Counted from the first letter of the stretch, positions 9,138 to 17,500 are shown. The stretch: DNA of 64,000 nucleotides from Paraburkholderia monticola (GCF_001580545.1 NZ_LRBG01000022.1:372001-436000); one strand, 5' to 3'. The notes: generated by a model from the sequence alone, not told the origin. Program-made: numbers and translations.

Positions 9138-9653
9138 ATGCAGGCGTTGTGGCAGGCCCACCGTTTCTCCACCTTGAAGACCTTCGATCGCAAGGCGTTC
9201 CAGCATAGCGGCCATATTGTCGGCATGTGCGGTGACGGCGCCAACGACGCGCCCGCGCTGTGCCACGCACAAATCGGCATCGCGGTGTTGACGGCAACGG
9301 ACGCCGCCAAATCCGCTGCCGGGATGGTGCTGACCGAACCCGGGCTAGGCGGTATCGTGGCAGCGGTGAAGGAAGGCCGCGTGACGTTCCAGCGCATCCT
9401 CACCTATACGCTGTATGCGATTCATCAACGCCGGCGCTGGTGGGGCTCCTGTCCCAGCCTCTGGCTGGTCGCATCGTCGGTGACGGATGTCGTGATCGCC
9501 ATGGTCCTGGCCGTTGGTGGAATCGCGATGACGTCGCTGCCCGTCGCAGTGGTCGCGGGGCTGCTTGCTGCTACGGTGCTTTTTGCGGCGGCGCGCGACG
9601 TGATCAAGATACCCGTCCTCGCTCATCTGAGGATTGCATGGAACGCTGGGTAA
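9138..9653 (+). pseudogene. P-type (proton-efflux-like) ATPase, C-terminal scar
   Basis: The frame contains the hinge motif of P-type ATPases, GHIVGMCGDGANDAPAL, then IGIAVLTATDAAKSAAGMVL and GRVTFQRILTYTLYAI. This order matches the end of the P domain and the first C-terminal helices of plasma-membrane-type H+ ATPases. Everything before the hinge is missing: the phosphorylated DKTGT, the nucleotide domain and the N-terminal helices. After YTL the expected helices are replaced by a short stretch with IHQRRRWWG, and the protein ends early. It is therefore deleted at both the N-terminus and internally. Confidence 0.8.
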
Positions 9654-10001
9654 TGCGTCCGTCGATACAGGGATTCGCGATCGACGGGTCGCGATGGCTG
9701 CCGGGGTAACACTGCAGTGGGTAAGCATTCTTGACCGCTACCGTACAGACCTGTTCGGTAGCCGGTGAGAACATGACGTTACACCTGCGTGCGCCGGCCA
9801 TTTCGTGACCGCCGTTGTAAGGCGCGCATTCGCGAACAACCAGTCCGTGGATTAACCCTGCGGGTTTTCGTTCCATCAGAAGTCCGGCGGTGATGTTGCG
9901 CGCACCGCGACCAGGCGCACGGCGTGGTTTCGCCCATAACGCCACGCTTTGCCTCGAAACTCCGGGGCATAGCGCCCCAGCTACCCTCAGCGGAGGTCAT
10001 C
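9654..10001. other. Intergenic, no gene recognised
   Basis: Short frames exist, for example a minus-strand one over 9604-9945, but none has a family signature or ribosome site. GGAGG at 9992-9996 at its right end serves the next gene. Confidence 0.4.
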
Positions 10002-10184
10002 ATGCGCACCCAGTATCCCGAGAAGCAGCCGAATAGTGAAAAGAGTGAACACAACATCGACGAAGCTGTCGAGGACTCATTTCCAGCTAGCGATCCGCCC
10101 TCGATCGGCGGCGTGACAAAAATCAGCGGAGCCCCCGATCATCAGAAATCGCCTAGGAAGACATTGCACGCAAAACGAAGGTAA
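10002..10184 (+). CDS. Small acidic/basic stress-type protein (SFPASDPPS motif)
   Basis: 60 residues from the ATG at 10002, with GGAGG at 9992-9996. The core IDEAVEDSFPASDPPSIGG is the signature of a short, widespread proteobacterial family usually annotated as hypothetical. A basic tail (KSPRKTLHAKRR) follows. There is no membrane segment, and it is probably disordered. It opens a run of small genes typical of Burkholderia stress loci. Function unknown. Confidence 0.8.
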   Translation: MRTQYPEKQPNSEKSEHNIDEAVEDSFPASDPPSIGGVTKISGAPDHQKSPRKTLHAKRR

Positions 10185-10227
10185 GCACTTTGCTTTTCTC
10201 GCGGGCCACCGAGGTGGAACGCCTGTG

Positions 10228-10476
10228 ATGCTGGCTCGTGATCGCGGCTCGGTGGTCCGCGACCGTGCCTCGGCTGATGTCGAGTTCAGCGGTAGTAGTC
10301 GCATTGCGCTCGTCATTGTCGCCGTGGGTGCCTATCTCTTGGTCTCGAGGGTGGAGCATGCGGCGCTGATCCGGGCGATGCCCGGCGCCATCTATTTGTT
10401 CAGTCGGACAGGCGCAACAACCCTGGCTGCTGTGGGAGAAGCCTTGAATACGGTCCGATTCCAGGCCGTTTACTAA
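10228..10476 (+). CDS. Small putative membrane protein
   Basis: 82 residues from the ATG at 10228, or one more from GTG at 10225, with GAGGTGGA at 10211-10218. One clear hydrophobic helix (IALVIVAVGAYLLV) is followed by a moderately hydrophobic second half (RAMPGAIYLFSRTGATTLAAVG). No family recognised. The ribosome site and position among other small genes support it; the length keeps confidence modest. Confidence 0.45.
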   Translation: MLARDRGSVVRDRASADVEFSGSSRIALVIVAVGAYLLVSRVEHAALIRAMPGAIYLFSRTGATTLAAVGEALNTVRFQAVY

Positions 10477-10493
10477 TTTGCGCATGCGATATG

Positions 10494-10518
10494 CCCGGCG
10501 CCCAAGAAGGGCGCCGGG
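10494..10518. other. Perfect GC-rich inverted repeat
   Basis: CCCGGCGCCC (10494-10503) and GGGCGCCGGG (10509-10518) form a 10-bp stem with loop AAGAA. No T run follows, so it is not a standard terminator. It lies 18 bp after the stop at 10476 and just upstream of the ribosome site of the next gene, so it could act on RNA stability or translation. Confidence 0.55.
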
Positions 10519-10539
10519 AATAGACATTGGAGAAGCATC

Positions 10540-10869
10540 GTGAGCAAGAAACACACTGAAGCGGAATTCGCCGGGACTCAAACCACCCAGTCGGCGCTCG
10601 TTGCACTGGCCAGTCACATCCAGAGCCTTGTAGCGAATCAGACATTGGACAGTCGATGTGCCGCGAAGCTCGTTAAACGCCTGAAGAAGGAAGCGGTCAC
10701 TGTCGGAGAAACGAGCGGCGAGAGCAAGGCAAGCCGAAAGGTGCTGGCGCAGACGTTCGACGCGATCGATACAGCGTTGTTCGAGCAGGGTGCGAGGCTC
10801 CTGGTGGCGGCCAACGCGACGCTTCGAGCGGATGACCTGTCAGACGGCGCCGCAAAGAAAAGGACGTGA
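10540..10869 (+). CDS. Small hypothetical protein, helical
   Basis: 109 residues from the GTG at 10540, with GGAG at 10529-10532. Predominantly alpha-helical by composition: ALVALASHIQSLVANQTL and AKLVKRLKKEAVTV suggest a helical bundle or coiled coil. Low Trp/Cys content, no signal peptide or membrane helix. No family recognised. The starting GTG has the only suitable ribosome site, so I am fairly confident it is translated. Confidence 0.6.
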   Translation: MSKKHTEAEFAGTQTTQSALVALASHIQSLVANQTLDSRCAAKLVKRLKKEAVTVGETSGESKASRKVLAQTFDAIDTALFEQGARLLVAANATLRADDLSDGAAKKRT

Positions 10870-10983
10870 TGTCCAATTCCAGACAATGCCGTCGCGCTGA
10901 CTTTTTTGTCATGAAGGGCGCTCGGCTGCCGCGTGTGCGTCACGAGGCGAAAGTAACGACGGAATCTGCGGGACGTGTTTCCA

Positions 10984-11310
10984 CTACGAAGCACACTGAC
11001 GTATATCGGCACCGTGATTTAGGCGATGGTCGACGGTGAAGGCCCACGTTCGATTCCCCGTGCTCGCTATAGATCCGATGGAGCGCGCCACCTCGTAACT
11101 TCCGTTCGCGAGCTGATTCCAGGATTTGATCTCGTTCATCTCTTCAAACTGACGAGTGGCCGTCGCAGTTGCCTGTTCTTTTGTGCCCTGGTCTACTGCA
11201 GTACGCATCAACTCACTGTGATGCGGATGCCCTTGATGATCAAAAAACGTCTTGTAGAAGATCACCTCGTAAGGTCGGCGCGCGGAGGCGTCACCGAATA
11301 ACCTGGTCAT
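10984..11310 (-). CDS. Small hypothetical protein, coupled to an upstream micro-gene
   Basis: 108 residues from the ATG at 11308-11310, which overlaps the stop of the upstream micro-gene in an ATGA arrangement; this decides the start over the GTG at 11316. The sequence has a compact basic core: RPYEVIFYKTFFDHQGHPH, then a helix TKEQATATATRQFEEMNEI and KSWNQLANGSYEV. It resembles small conserved hypothetical proteins I associate with Burkholderia; no function is known to me. No signal or membrane segment. Confidence 0.6.
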   Translation of the reverse strand: MTRLFGDASARRPYEVIFYKTFFDHQGHPHHSELMRTAVDQGTKEQATATATRQFEEMNEIKSWNQLANGSYEVARSIGSIASTGNRTWAFTVDHRLNHGADIRQCAS

Positions 11311-11441
11311 CGACACGATGCCGGTGAGATGTTATCAGCACGATCGAGAGCGGCCCGACGCTGCCCGTGGCTCTCCCGCATGATCCTCGCGGCTTCTTCG
11401 GTCGTATCGTCGTCGAAGCAAAAAAGGATCTCGCACGACAT
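11307..11441 (-). CDS. Micro-gene upstream of the 108-residue protein
   Basis: 44 codons from the ATG at 11439-11441, preceded by a strong AGAGGAG ribosome site five or so bases away. The product has an acidic front (EILFCFDDDTTEEAARIMRE) and a basic tail. Its TGA overlaps the ATG of the next gene (ATGA), the classic layout for translational coupling. No family recognised. The ribosome site and overlap are the evidence; it could also act only as a leader. Confidence 0.5.
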   Translation of the reverse strand: MSCEILFCFDDDTTEEAARIMRESHGQRRAALDRADNISPASCR

Positions 11442-11902
11442 CGCTCCTCTTTCGGATTTCTATGATGGAAATGCCCGCTCAACGCGGTCAGCAGCGGATC
11501 TCGGAACTGGGAGGATGCGGCTGAAAGCATGATATAGACGCCGTCCTGGCACCTTGCGATTCAGTGTGCGCCTCGCGTGGCGAGGATGCGCATTGCAGGG
11601 CAAAGAAAGCCGGAGCGCGCTGAATCGCCAGAGCCGCCGTGCTTGCAATGAATCCGACCGTCGCGCCGCGGCGGAGCTCGCTAGCGAGCGTTTGACGAGT
11701 CGCCAGTGTGTGCACCGTCTGCACAGGCTTTCCGGAGCGAGACTGTCTGTTCCAAGCCGGGTTCAGTCCCACATAAGCTTCAGTCGCGTCCCCATTACTC
11801 GCACTCCCCCTGGTTCAGACAAGAAAAGACAGTGGCGCCGCCCAAAGGGTATACAGTGAAGGAACCGGTCGCCTTGAGCGACCTCCTCAACTGAGTTCCA
11901 TC
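11442..11902. other. Intergenic, no gene recognised
   Basis: Several short frames on both strands, none with a family signature or good ribosome site. No repeat or stable hairpin with a T run seen. Confidence 0.35.
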
Positions 11903-12094
11903 ATGCGATCGCCAATTAAATCCGTCCCGGTCACAGCTACCAGCGAGAGCGCGTATGCCATCGAGCGCAAAATGCAGGCTCAGGCACTCGACAGAGCGGA
12001 TGCATTGCGAACGGAAAAGAGACGCACCAGTTATGCTGCCATCGACTCCAATGCTAGCAAGTGGCGCTACCTGGCCACGCCCGTTACGGGCTGA
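11903..12094 (+). CDS. Small hypothetical protein upstream of DUF1488
   Basis: 63 residues from the ATG at 11903. A charged, probably helical stretch (AYAIERKMQAQALDRADALR) dominates. Its stop is 2 bp before the GTG of the DUF1488 gene, which suggests coupling. The ribosome site is poor and no family is recognised, so it is supported mainly by context. Confidence 0.4.
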   Translation: MRSPIKSVPVTATSESAYAIERKMQAQALDRADALRTEKRRTSYAAIDSNASKWRYLATPVTG

Positions 12095-12096
12095 TT

Positions 12097-12348
12097 GTGG
12101 CGCTTCAATTCCCCAACCCCAGCCGGAGCTACGATGCTTCCCGGCATTGTGTGTGTTTCTGGGGTTACGACAATTCGCGGGAAATCACCTTCCTGGTCGA
12201 CGAAGCCATGCTAAGAAATCTGCAACCTGGCGTGGAATCCAATGAGCGGTCGATACTCGGTGCCTTCGACCAAGGTCGCGAAAAGATCCTCGAAATCGCG
12301 AAGAAGCTGTATGTCAGCGGTCCGCAGAACCGGTACTCAATTTCATAA
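12097..12348 (+). CDS. DUF1488 family protein
   Basis: 83 residues starting at the GTG at 12097 (reads ALQFPNPSRSYD); an in-frame upstream start at 12061 would add residues outside the family. The domain pattern is clear: FPNPSRSYDASRHCVCFWGY, EITFLVDEAML, and a helical end with FDQGREKILEIAKKLY. DUF1488 is a small single-domain family with no assigned role. It sits among other small genes in this stress-like cluster. Confidence 0.75.
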   Translation: MALQFPNPSRSYDASRHCVCFWGYDNSREITFLVDEAMLRNLQPGVESNERSILGAFDQGREKILEIAKKLYVSGPQNRYSIS

Positions 12349-12716
12349 TCTGTGGCCATGTCGCGGGAATGCGCATGAATCTGCCAGCTCCGAATCTTGC
12401 TGGACGCCCGGACCCCCAGTGAAAGAAGCGACACTAGTCCCTCGGTTCTGATGGCGGTAGCCCGTCTGAGTTACTCGTCGGCATCCACTTGACCGGCAGT
12501 GTCTTGAGGGCCCGCGGTCTGCACACCCCCGCCTCAAAGACCACCATAGCAGTCGACGCAGCGACGAAATGAGATCACTTGAGGCGGCCAGTCTGCGTCA
12601 GGCTCAAGGTGTCCCACGAACTTGAGACACCATTCGATGAGAAGTCCCTTCACCGTCCCCGACACAGGCAAAAAAGCCAGTGCCCGGACCGATTTTCATA
12701 AAAGTGGGAGAGCAGC
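12349..12716. other. Intergenic, no gene recognised
   Basis: No frame with a family signature. The right end carries GTGGGAG at 12705-12711, the ribosome site for the next small gene. Confidence 0.35.
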
Positions 12717-12941
12717 ATGACTGATGACCAGGTGGACACTGAAGAAATGGCGGAAAACAGGAAACTGAGAGAAGCCGGGGCGCCTGCGACCGAATCTGGC
12801 GCGGCTGTCGCGCCAGAGCAGAATGCGACGGCCATTGATGCGGATGCGGACATGTTGCGGAAGCCTTGGAGCAAGCGTGTCTGGGCACAACTGGGAGCAT
12901 GGGGAGCCTACACGCGCGTTCGTCACCCGCGGCCCGAATAG
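12717..12941 (+). CDS. Small acidic hypothetical protein
   Basis: 74 residues from the ATG at 12717, with GTGGGAG at 12705-12711. The first 45 residues are acidic and Ala-rich (TDDQVDTEEMAENRKLRE). The end is Trp-rich and basic (LRKPWSKRVWAQLGAWGAY). Such an acidic-then-basic layout is common in small general stress proteins, but I cannot name a family. Ribosome site and composition support it. Confidence 0.5.
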   Translation: MTDDQVDTEEMAENRKLREAGAPATESGAAVAPEQNATAIDADADMLRKPWSKRVWAQLGAWGAYTRVRHPRPE

Positions 12942-13211
12942 TCTAACGCGCAATGGCCCCGTAGGCCCGAACGACGGGAGATCGAGGCAGAGCGTGTCCC
13001 TCCGCCCGGGCGATTCCTCCATAGGTAAGTGGCTTCGGCCTTTCCTCGATATCGCGTTGCAATGACACAAGAAAGTCATTGCGTATTCGTACACGAAGCG
13101 TCTAATGAAGCATGGGTGCGGACTCAGTCAGTTGCCGGTTGTACATCCAACATCCCTGGCGTGGCGTTGCACAGCGAGCGTCTGTCGGCGCTCCACTCCA
13201 AGGAGCTGATC

Positions 13212-13613
13212 ATGCAATATCCGCTGTACGTCCACCGGAATGGCAATACGGGCTTTCGCGCCAGCTTCCCCGATTTCCCCACCGCTGATGCGTGTGGCGA
13301 TTCGTTTAACGAACTGATGCACAATGCCCAGGCGACCGTGGAAGCAATGTATGACCGCAGCGAGCAACTTATCCCCGCCCCCACCTGCAACACAACGGAA
13401 TTGCAAGCGCTCCAAATGGACGATGGCAACGGGATCTGGGTATTTGTCGACATCGATCTGGCGCGTGTTACCTCCAAATCCGTAGGCATTCAGGTCAATC
13501 TGCTCGAGGGCCTTCTTCAGCAAGTCGATGCAAAGTCAAGAGATCGCCGGATGACGCGCTCTGCATTCGTCGCATTGGCACTTATTCACGAACTGAAAAC
13601 GCAGGATGGCTAA
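13212..13613 (+). CDS. HicB-family antitoxin-like protein (no adjacent HicA)
   Basis: 133 residues from the ATG at 13212, with AAGGAG ending at 13205; the upstream in-frame extension is not supported. The N-terminal half has the partly degraded RNase-H-like HicB fold (YPLYVHRNGNTGFRASFPDF, then a helix around LMHNAQATVEAMYDRSEQ). The C-terminus has a ribbon-helix-helix-like DNA-binding segment (RDRRMTRSAFVALALIHEL). HicB normally binds and neutralises the small RNase toxin HicA and represses the operon. No hicA frame is found on either side, so this is an orphan, possibly acting only as a regulator. Confidence 0.75.
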   Translation: MQYPLYVHRNGNTGFRASFPDFPTADACGDSFNELMHNAQATVEAMYDRSEQLIPAPTCNTTELQALQMDDGNGIWVFVDIDLARVTSKSVGIQVNLLEGLLQQVDAKSRDRRMTRSAFVALALIHELKTQDG

Positions 13614-13760
13614 CCATCGGTTTCCGGTTCATTTCAGGAACACGACTCACGGTGCGGGGTGCTTCCTGAAAGCGCCGGGATGGGAACGTGCGATTCCTTG
13701 CCCACGTCATTTGCCTGCCTCAAATCGGGAATAACCAGTAAGGACAATGTGACGCACTCA

Positions 13761-13892
13761 ATGTGGGGCATCGTGGTTGGGCTGGCGCTCACGTTCGCCG
13801 CTGCGCAGCGTCGGTATCGGCGTAACATTCTGCGAAAGCGGGAGATCCGCTGGCTCGATGAACACCATTTATTGCATGGGCTACGGAAGTAA
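13761..13892 (+). CDS. Candidate small single-helix membrane protein
   Basis: 43 codons from the ATG at 13761: one hydrophobic helix (MWGIVVGLALTFAAA) followed by a very basic tail (QRRYRRNILRKREIRWL). The positive-inside layout is protein-like, but the ribosome site is weak and no family is recognised. Offered as a candidate only. Confidence 0.3.
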   Translation: MWGIVVGLALTFAAAQRRYRRNILRKREIRWLDEHHLLHGLRK

Positions 13893-13972
13893 TTGGAACC
13901 GCAGCCCCGGAAATGACGCACGGCGGCGGGTGCGTCCTGGACTAAAGACTGTTATGTAAAGGAGTTGGCAAA

Positions 13973-14179
13973 ATGACCCTGAATTACGCAGGCAGATCGC
14001 ATGACGAAGCCGTGGCGGCGCGTCACAAGCAGAAGCAGAAGGCACAGGAACAGGCCGGGGGCGAGATGGCGATAGAAGGGACGGAGAGCGACGCGACACA
14101 TAGCTGCGGCGAGCTCTCCGAACGGGGCAAGCAGGTCTGGAGAAGTGGAAGCGGGATCAACGGCGGCGGAAGAGAATGA
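13973..14179 (+). CDS. Small hydrophilic hypothetical protein
   Basis: 68 residues from the ATG at 13973, preceded by AAAGGAG near 13959. Highly charged (HDEAVAARHKQKQKAQEQAGG), ending in a Gly/Ser-rich tail. It is likely disordered, in the style of small stress proteins. No family recognised. Confidence 0.45.
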   Translation: MTLNYAGRSHDEAVAARHKQKQKAQEQAGGEMAIEGTESDATHSCGELSERGKQVWRSGSGINGGGRE

Positions 14180-14367
14180 TGCGGCTTTTTCGATCTGCAG
14201 CGACGCGGATGGACTAATACACTCATACCGGGCGGCGAACCCGCACCGAGTCTCCCAACCGGGCAAAGCGCCTGGACGCGAATGTCGGCTTCGTGCGCAA
14301 CTCCTGCCATCGGACGTCTGTGGCAACGAAAGTTTCCGTGCGACGCCTGTGCAGGATGCCGTGACTG

Positions 14368-14571
14368 TCAAGCGGATTGTTTTTCGATCCGCTTGAACGC
14401 AATCAGTAGACGCGTCACTCGCCGCGCACCATCTGGAAGCGAACCCTGAACCGCTTCCAGCGCTGCAATACGGCCGCGCCAATAGGCGAGTCCAAACGGG
14501 CTGTCAGCGGCGAGTTGCGGGACTATGCGTTCGAGGTGAGCGAGATCGTCTTCAAGGTGATGATGTGACAC
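14368..14571 (-). CDS. Candidate small helical protein
   Basis: 67 residues from the GTG at 14569-14571, with AGGG about five bases upstream. The sequence is a well-formed helical protein: HHLEDDLAHLERIVPQLAA, then SPFGLAYWRGRIAALEAVQ, then ARRVTRLLIAFKRIEKQ. It resembles short Burkholderia hypothetical proteins with a Y/WR-containing second helix. A longer in-frame extension to 14820 looks non-genic. The overlapping plus-strand frame has no start codon. Confidence 0.4.
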   Translation of the reverse strand: MSHHHLEDDLAHLERIVPQLAADSPFGLAYWRGRIAALEAVQGSLPDGARRVTRLLIAFKRIEKQSA

Positions 14572-15163
14572 ATCGACCCTCGCTGAGTTAGAGCGGAACG
14601 GCAAGGACCTCGCCATCGAAGATGTCCTTGCCGGATTAGTTTCTGAAGGCTGCGTCGAGCATTCCGTCGGCCCCGACCCGGACCGGCACCACATTGCGAC
14701 TGGAACACTGTCGTGGGAGGCGGCGGCCGACACGTCGAGATTCGTGCGACCGTCGCATGCCTTGCCTCGTGACCACACAGTGGCCCGCTGAACCGGCGTC
14801 GGCAGTGCGTGCATCTTCACTCTATGTTACGCGCCGGCGGTCGCGGAATCCGTCCGGCACCGTACCGACTTCCACCGCAGCAGCGCGCCCTGCTGCGGGC
14901 TGGCGGGTTGCCTCATATTTTCCCTTTCGTTTTGCCGTGTCCGTCACCATTGGGTGAACTGGCAGCGGAAAGTTGGGCCCCACATCTTTCCCATGAGAAT
15001 CATCATGAGTAGATCCATCACGACTACACCGGACGGCCAACCGTTGGTTCACCGCCAGGCTCGAGCCTATTGAGTGCGCAGCGGCGTGTCTGTACGCTGC
15101 CGTACCGCTTCCGTACCGGCTCTCGCGTAGCGTCGGACGCATCCGTTAAACAAGGAGACGGGT
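14572..15163. other. Intergenic, possible remnant
   Basis: A plus-strand open stretch from about 14570 to 14790 reads like protein (LAELERNGKDLAIEDVLAGL) but follows a stop and has no start or ribosome site, so at most it is a remnant. The rest, up to AAGGAG upstream of 15164, shows nothing recognisable. Confidence 0.35.
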
Positions 15164-15754
15164 ATGCACCGACGAACATTCCTCTGGGGCGTGCCGGGAT
15201 CGATGATCGCGGTCAGCCTGTCGCTATCCAGCTGTACGACGACGCCTGCCGGGTCTGACACGATGGGCGAGCAGAAGGACAAGCGCCGTACCATCGACTC
15301 CGGTGTCGACTCTACGCTCACCCGGCTCTATAACGTGGCTCCGGGCGCCCGCGAACTGGTCGGCAAGTCGAACGGCTTGCTCGTGTTTCCGACGGTTATC
15401 AATGCCGGTATCGGATTGGGCGGTCAGTATGGAGAAGGGGCGCTGCGTGTCGGTGGAAAATCGGTGGGGTACTACAGCACCGCGAGTGCTTCGGTTGGCT
15501 TGCAAGCCGGCGCGCAATCGAAGGCGATCGTCTTTCTGTTCATGACCGCGAGCGCACTCGATCGGTTTCGCAGCAGCGAAGGCTGGTCAGCGGGGGCTGA
15601 TGCATCGGTGGCGGTATTGAAGATCGGCGCCAACGGCGATGTCGACACGGGCACGGCAACCGGTCAGATCGACGCATTCGTGCTGACGAATGGCGGCCTG
15701 ATGGCCGGCGCGACGGTGGACGGTACAAAAGTGACCCGACTCAAGACGCTGTGA
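15164..15754 (+). CDS. Ysc84/SYLF-domain lipoprotein
   Basis: 196 residues from the ATG at 15164, with AAGGAGACGGGT immediately upstream. A twin-arginine-like start (HRRTFLWG) leads into a lipoprotein signal ending SLSLSSC, so it is probably anchored in an envelope membrane. The rest is a Ysc84 (SYLF) domain: VDSTLTRLYNVAPGARELV, SNGLLVFPTVINAGIGLGG, the repeat-like GGKSVGYYSTASASVGLQAG, and ATVDGTKVTRL at the end. In eukaryotes the SYLF domain binds lipids; the bacterial role is unclear. Such genes often sit with PRC-barrel and small stress genes, as here. Confidence 0.88.
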   Translation: MHRRTFLWGVPGSMIAVSLSLSSCTTTPAGSDTMGEQKDKRRTIDSGVDSTLTRLYNVAPGARELVGKSNGLLVFPTVINAGIGLGGQYGEGALRVGGKSVGYYSTASASVGLQAGAQSKAIVFLFMTASALDRFRSSEGWSAGADASVAVLKIGANGDVDTGTATGQIDAFVLTNGGLMAGATVDGTKVTRLKTL

Positions 15755-15848
15755 CGGGCAAGGTCGTCGCAGCGGATATTCATCCTTCGTTCGGCAATGG
15801 TGAAGGCATTCATTGATGCCGTCCCACACATAGCAGGAGCATCGAATC

Positions 15849-16643
15849 ATGTTGCGAAGTATCGAGAGTCTGAAGGGACGTACGGTGGCCGCGAGCGATG
15901 GCGAAATAGGCAGTATCGAAGAGGTCTATTTCGATCACGATGCATGGGGTATCCGCTACCTGGTTGTCAAAACGGGAAACTGGATCGACGGGCGCCGCGT
16001 GCTGATTTCGCCTTATTCGGTCATCCGCATGGATCCGGGGTCGTTGAGCGTCCACGTCGATCTCACGCGGCAGCAGGTGAGCGACAGCCCTCCTGTCGAT
16101 ACCGACGAACCCGTCTCACGTCAACACGAAGCCGAGTATCTTCGCTACTACGGTTACCCCGTGTATTGGGGTGGCGTAGACGTGTGGGGCGCGGGCAGCT
16201 ATCCGGCGTTCAGCCGTGCGGCGCTATCGGCTGTGTCACCGGAGACGCTCGCGCAACTCGCGTTGTTCGGCGACAAGCCGCCGGGCGCGAGCCATCTTCA
16301 TAGCACGGACGCGGTGGATGGTTACCACGTCGAGGCGGCCGATGGTGACATTGGGCATGTGTCCGGATTCATTTTCGACGATGAGGCCTGGACTATTCGC
16401 TATCTCACCGTCGATACGCAAAGCTGGTGGGCGTCAAAGGAAGTGTTGCTGGCAACCGAGTGGATCTTCCTGATTGACTGGCTCGATTCGACTGTTTCGA
16501 CACAACTGACACGCGACGTCATCAAGGGTAGCCCGGACTACGACAACAGGATTCCGCTGGAGCGCGATTTCGAAACGCAGTTGTACGCGTTCTACGGCAA
16601 GGCGGGGTATTGGTCGGCGGAAAGGGCGGCATTGCGACTCTAA
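15849..16643 (+). CDS. Tandem PRC-barrel domain protein
   Basis: 264 residues with two PRC-barrel units. The first is at about 1-75 (LKGRTVAASDGEIGSIEEVY, DHDAWGIRYLVV). The second is at about 155-230 (VDGYHVEAADGDIGHVSGFI, DDEAWTIRYLTV). Between them lies an aromatic linker (YLRYYGYPVYWGG). PRC barrels are small beta-barrels found in photosynthetic reaction centre H subunits and RimM and often mediate protein or membrane contact. The gene follows the Ysc84 lipoprotein with about 95 bp between, and GGAG precedes the ATG. Its cellular role is unknown. Confidence 0.88.
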   Translation: MLRSIESLKGRTVAASDGEIGSIEEVYFDHDAWGIRYLVVKTGNWIDGRRVLISPYSVIRMDPGSLSVHVDLTRQQVSDSPPVDTDEPVSRQHEAEYLRYYGYPVYWGGVDVWGAGSYPAFSRAALSAVSPETLAQLALFGDKPPGASHLHSTDAVDGYHVEAADGDIGHVSGFIFDDEAWTIRYLTVDTQSWWASKEVLLATEWIFLIDWLDSTVSTQLTRDVIKGSPDYDNRIPLERDFETQLYAFYGKAGYWSAERAALRL

Positions 16644-16780
16644 CAAACCGGCGCAACCGCCTCTGCGGCGCCATAAAGCACGCCATGCTTGTGCGAATTT
16701 AATCGCAGTCGTTCCCGACTATGCAGTGGCGTGATCATCGAGATCCAGGGAGCGTTTTGCGGGCAGACACGGCGTAACTG

Positions 16781-17500
16781 CTACACGGCTTTCAGATCGG
16801 GTAACAGGCGGTCGAATTCCCGCCTCACCACGCTGTAGCACTCACATACGCGTGCTTCCAGTCCGGGGCGATCCAGAACTTCGATATGCCCGTGACTGTA
16901 GCGAATCAGTCCCGCATCCTGCAGTTTCAATGCCGCCTCAGTGACGCCGGAACGCCGCACGCCGAGCATATTGGCGATCAGTTCCTGGGTCATCTTCAGT
17001 TCGTTGGACGGCAGGCGATCGATGCTGAGCAGAAGCCATCGACAGAGTTGCTGATCGATCGAATGATGACGGTTGCACACGGCTGTCTGTGCCATCTGGG
17101 TGATGAGCGCCTGGGTGTAACGCAGCAGCAGTCGCTGGACCGGGCCGGCACGGCGGAACTCTTCTTTCAGAATCCGCGCATCGAGCCGGTACGCCTCGCC
17201 GGCGCTTTGCACGATCGCCCGGCTCGGCGTTGTCTCGCCACCCATGAACAGTGCGATACCAATGAGCCCCTCATTGCCGACGATCGCAATTTCCGCAGAC
17301 GCACCGTCTTCCATTACGTAGAGCAATGAGACGATCGAAGTCGTCGGAAAATAGACGTGATCGAGGCGATCACCGGATTCGTATACGACCTGTCCCAAGG
17401 GCATATCGACGCGCACCAGATGAGATGACAGCCGCGCCCACTCCGTTTCTTGCAGAACGGCGAGCAGATGATTTTCCCTTGCGGGATCCACGTTTGCCAT
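16781..17500 (-). CDS. Crp/Fnr-family transcription regulator
   Basis: 239 residues from the ATG at 17498-17500, preceded by GAGGAG; longer in-frame starts up to 17662 are less likely. The N-terminal cyclic-nucleotide-binding-like beta-roll covers about 20-130 (VRVDMPLGQVVYESGDRLDH, EIAIVGNEGLIGIALFMGG). It is followed by the long dimerisation helix and a C-terminal Crp helix-turn-helix (MTQELIANMLGVRRSGVTEA). No N-terminal Fnr-type cysteine cluster is present, so it is not an iron-sulphur oxygen sensor of the Fnr type. It diverges from the giant glucan synthase gene and may control it. Confidence 0.9.
   Translation of the reverse strand: MANVDPARENHLLAVLQETEWARLSSHLVRVDMPLGQVVYESGDRLDHVYFPTTSIVSLLYVMEDGASAEIAIVGNEGLIGIALFMGGETTPSRAIVQSAGEAYRLDARILKEEFRRAGPVQRLLLRYTQALITQMAQTAVCNRHHSIDQQLCRWLLLSIDRLPSNELKMTQELIANMLGVRRSGVTEAALKLQDAGLIRYSHGHIEVLDRPGLEARVCECYSVVRREFDRLLPDLKAV

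Noticed and set aside
9604..9945. 113-codon minus-strand gene after the ATPase scar
   Set aside because: Cys- and Pro-containing stretches but no ribosome site, family or conserved neighbour.
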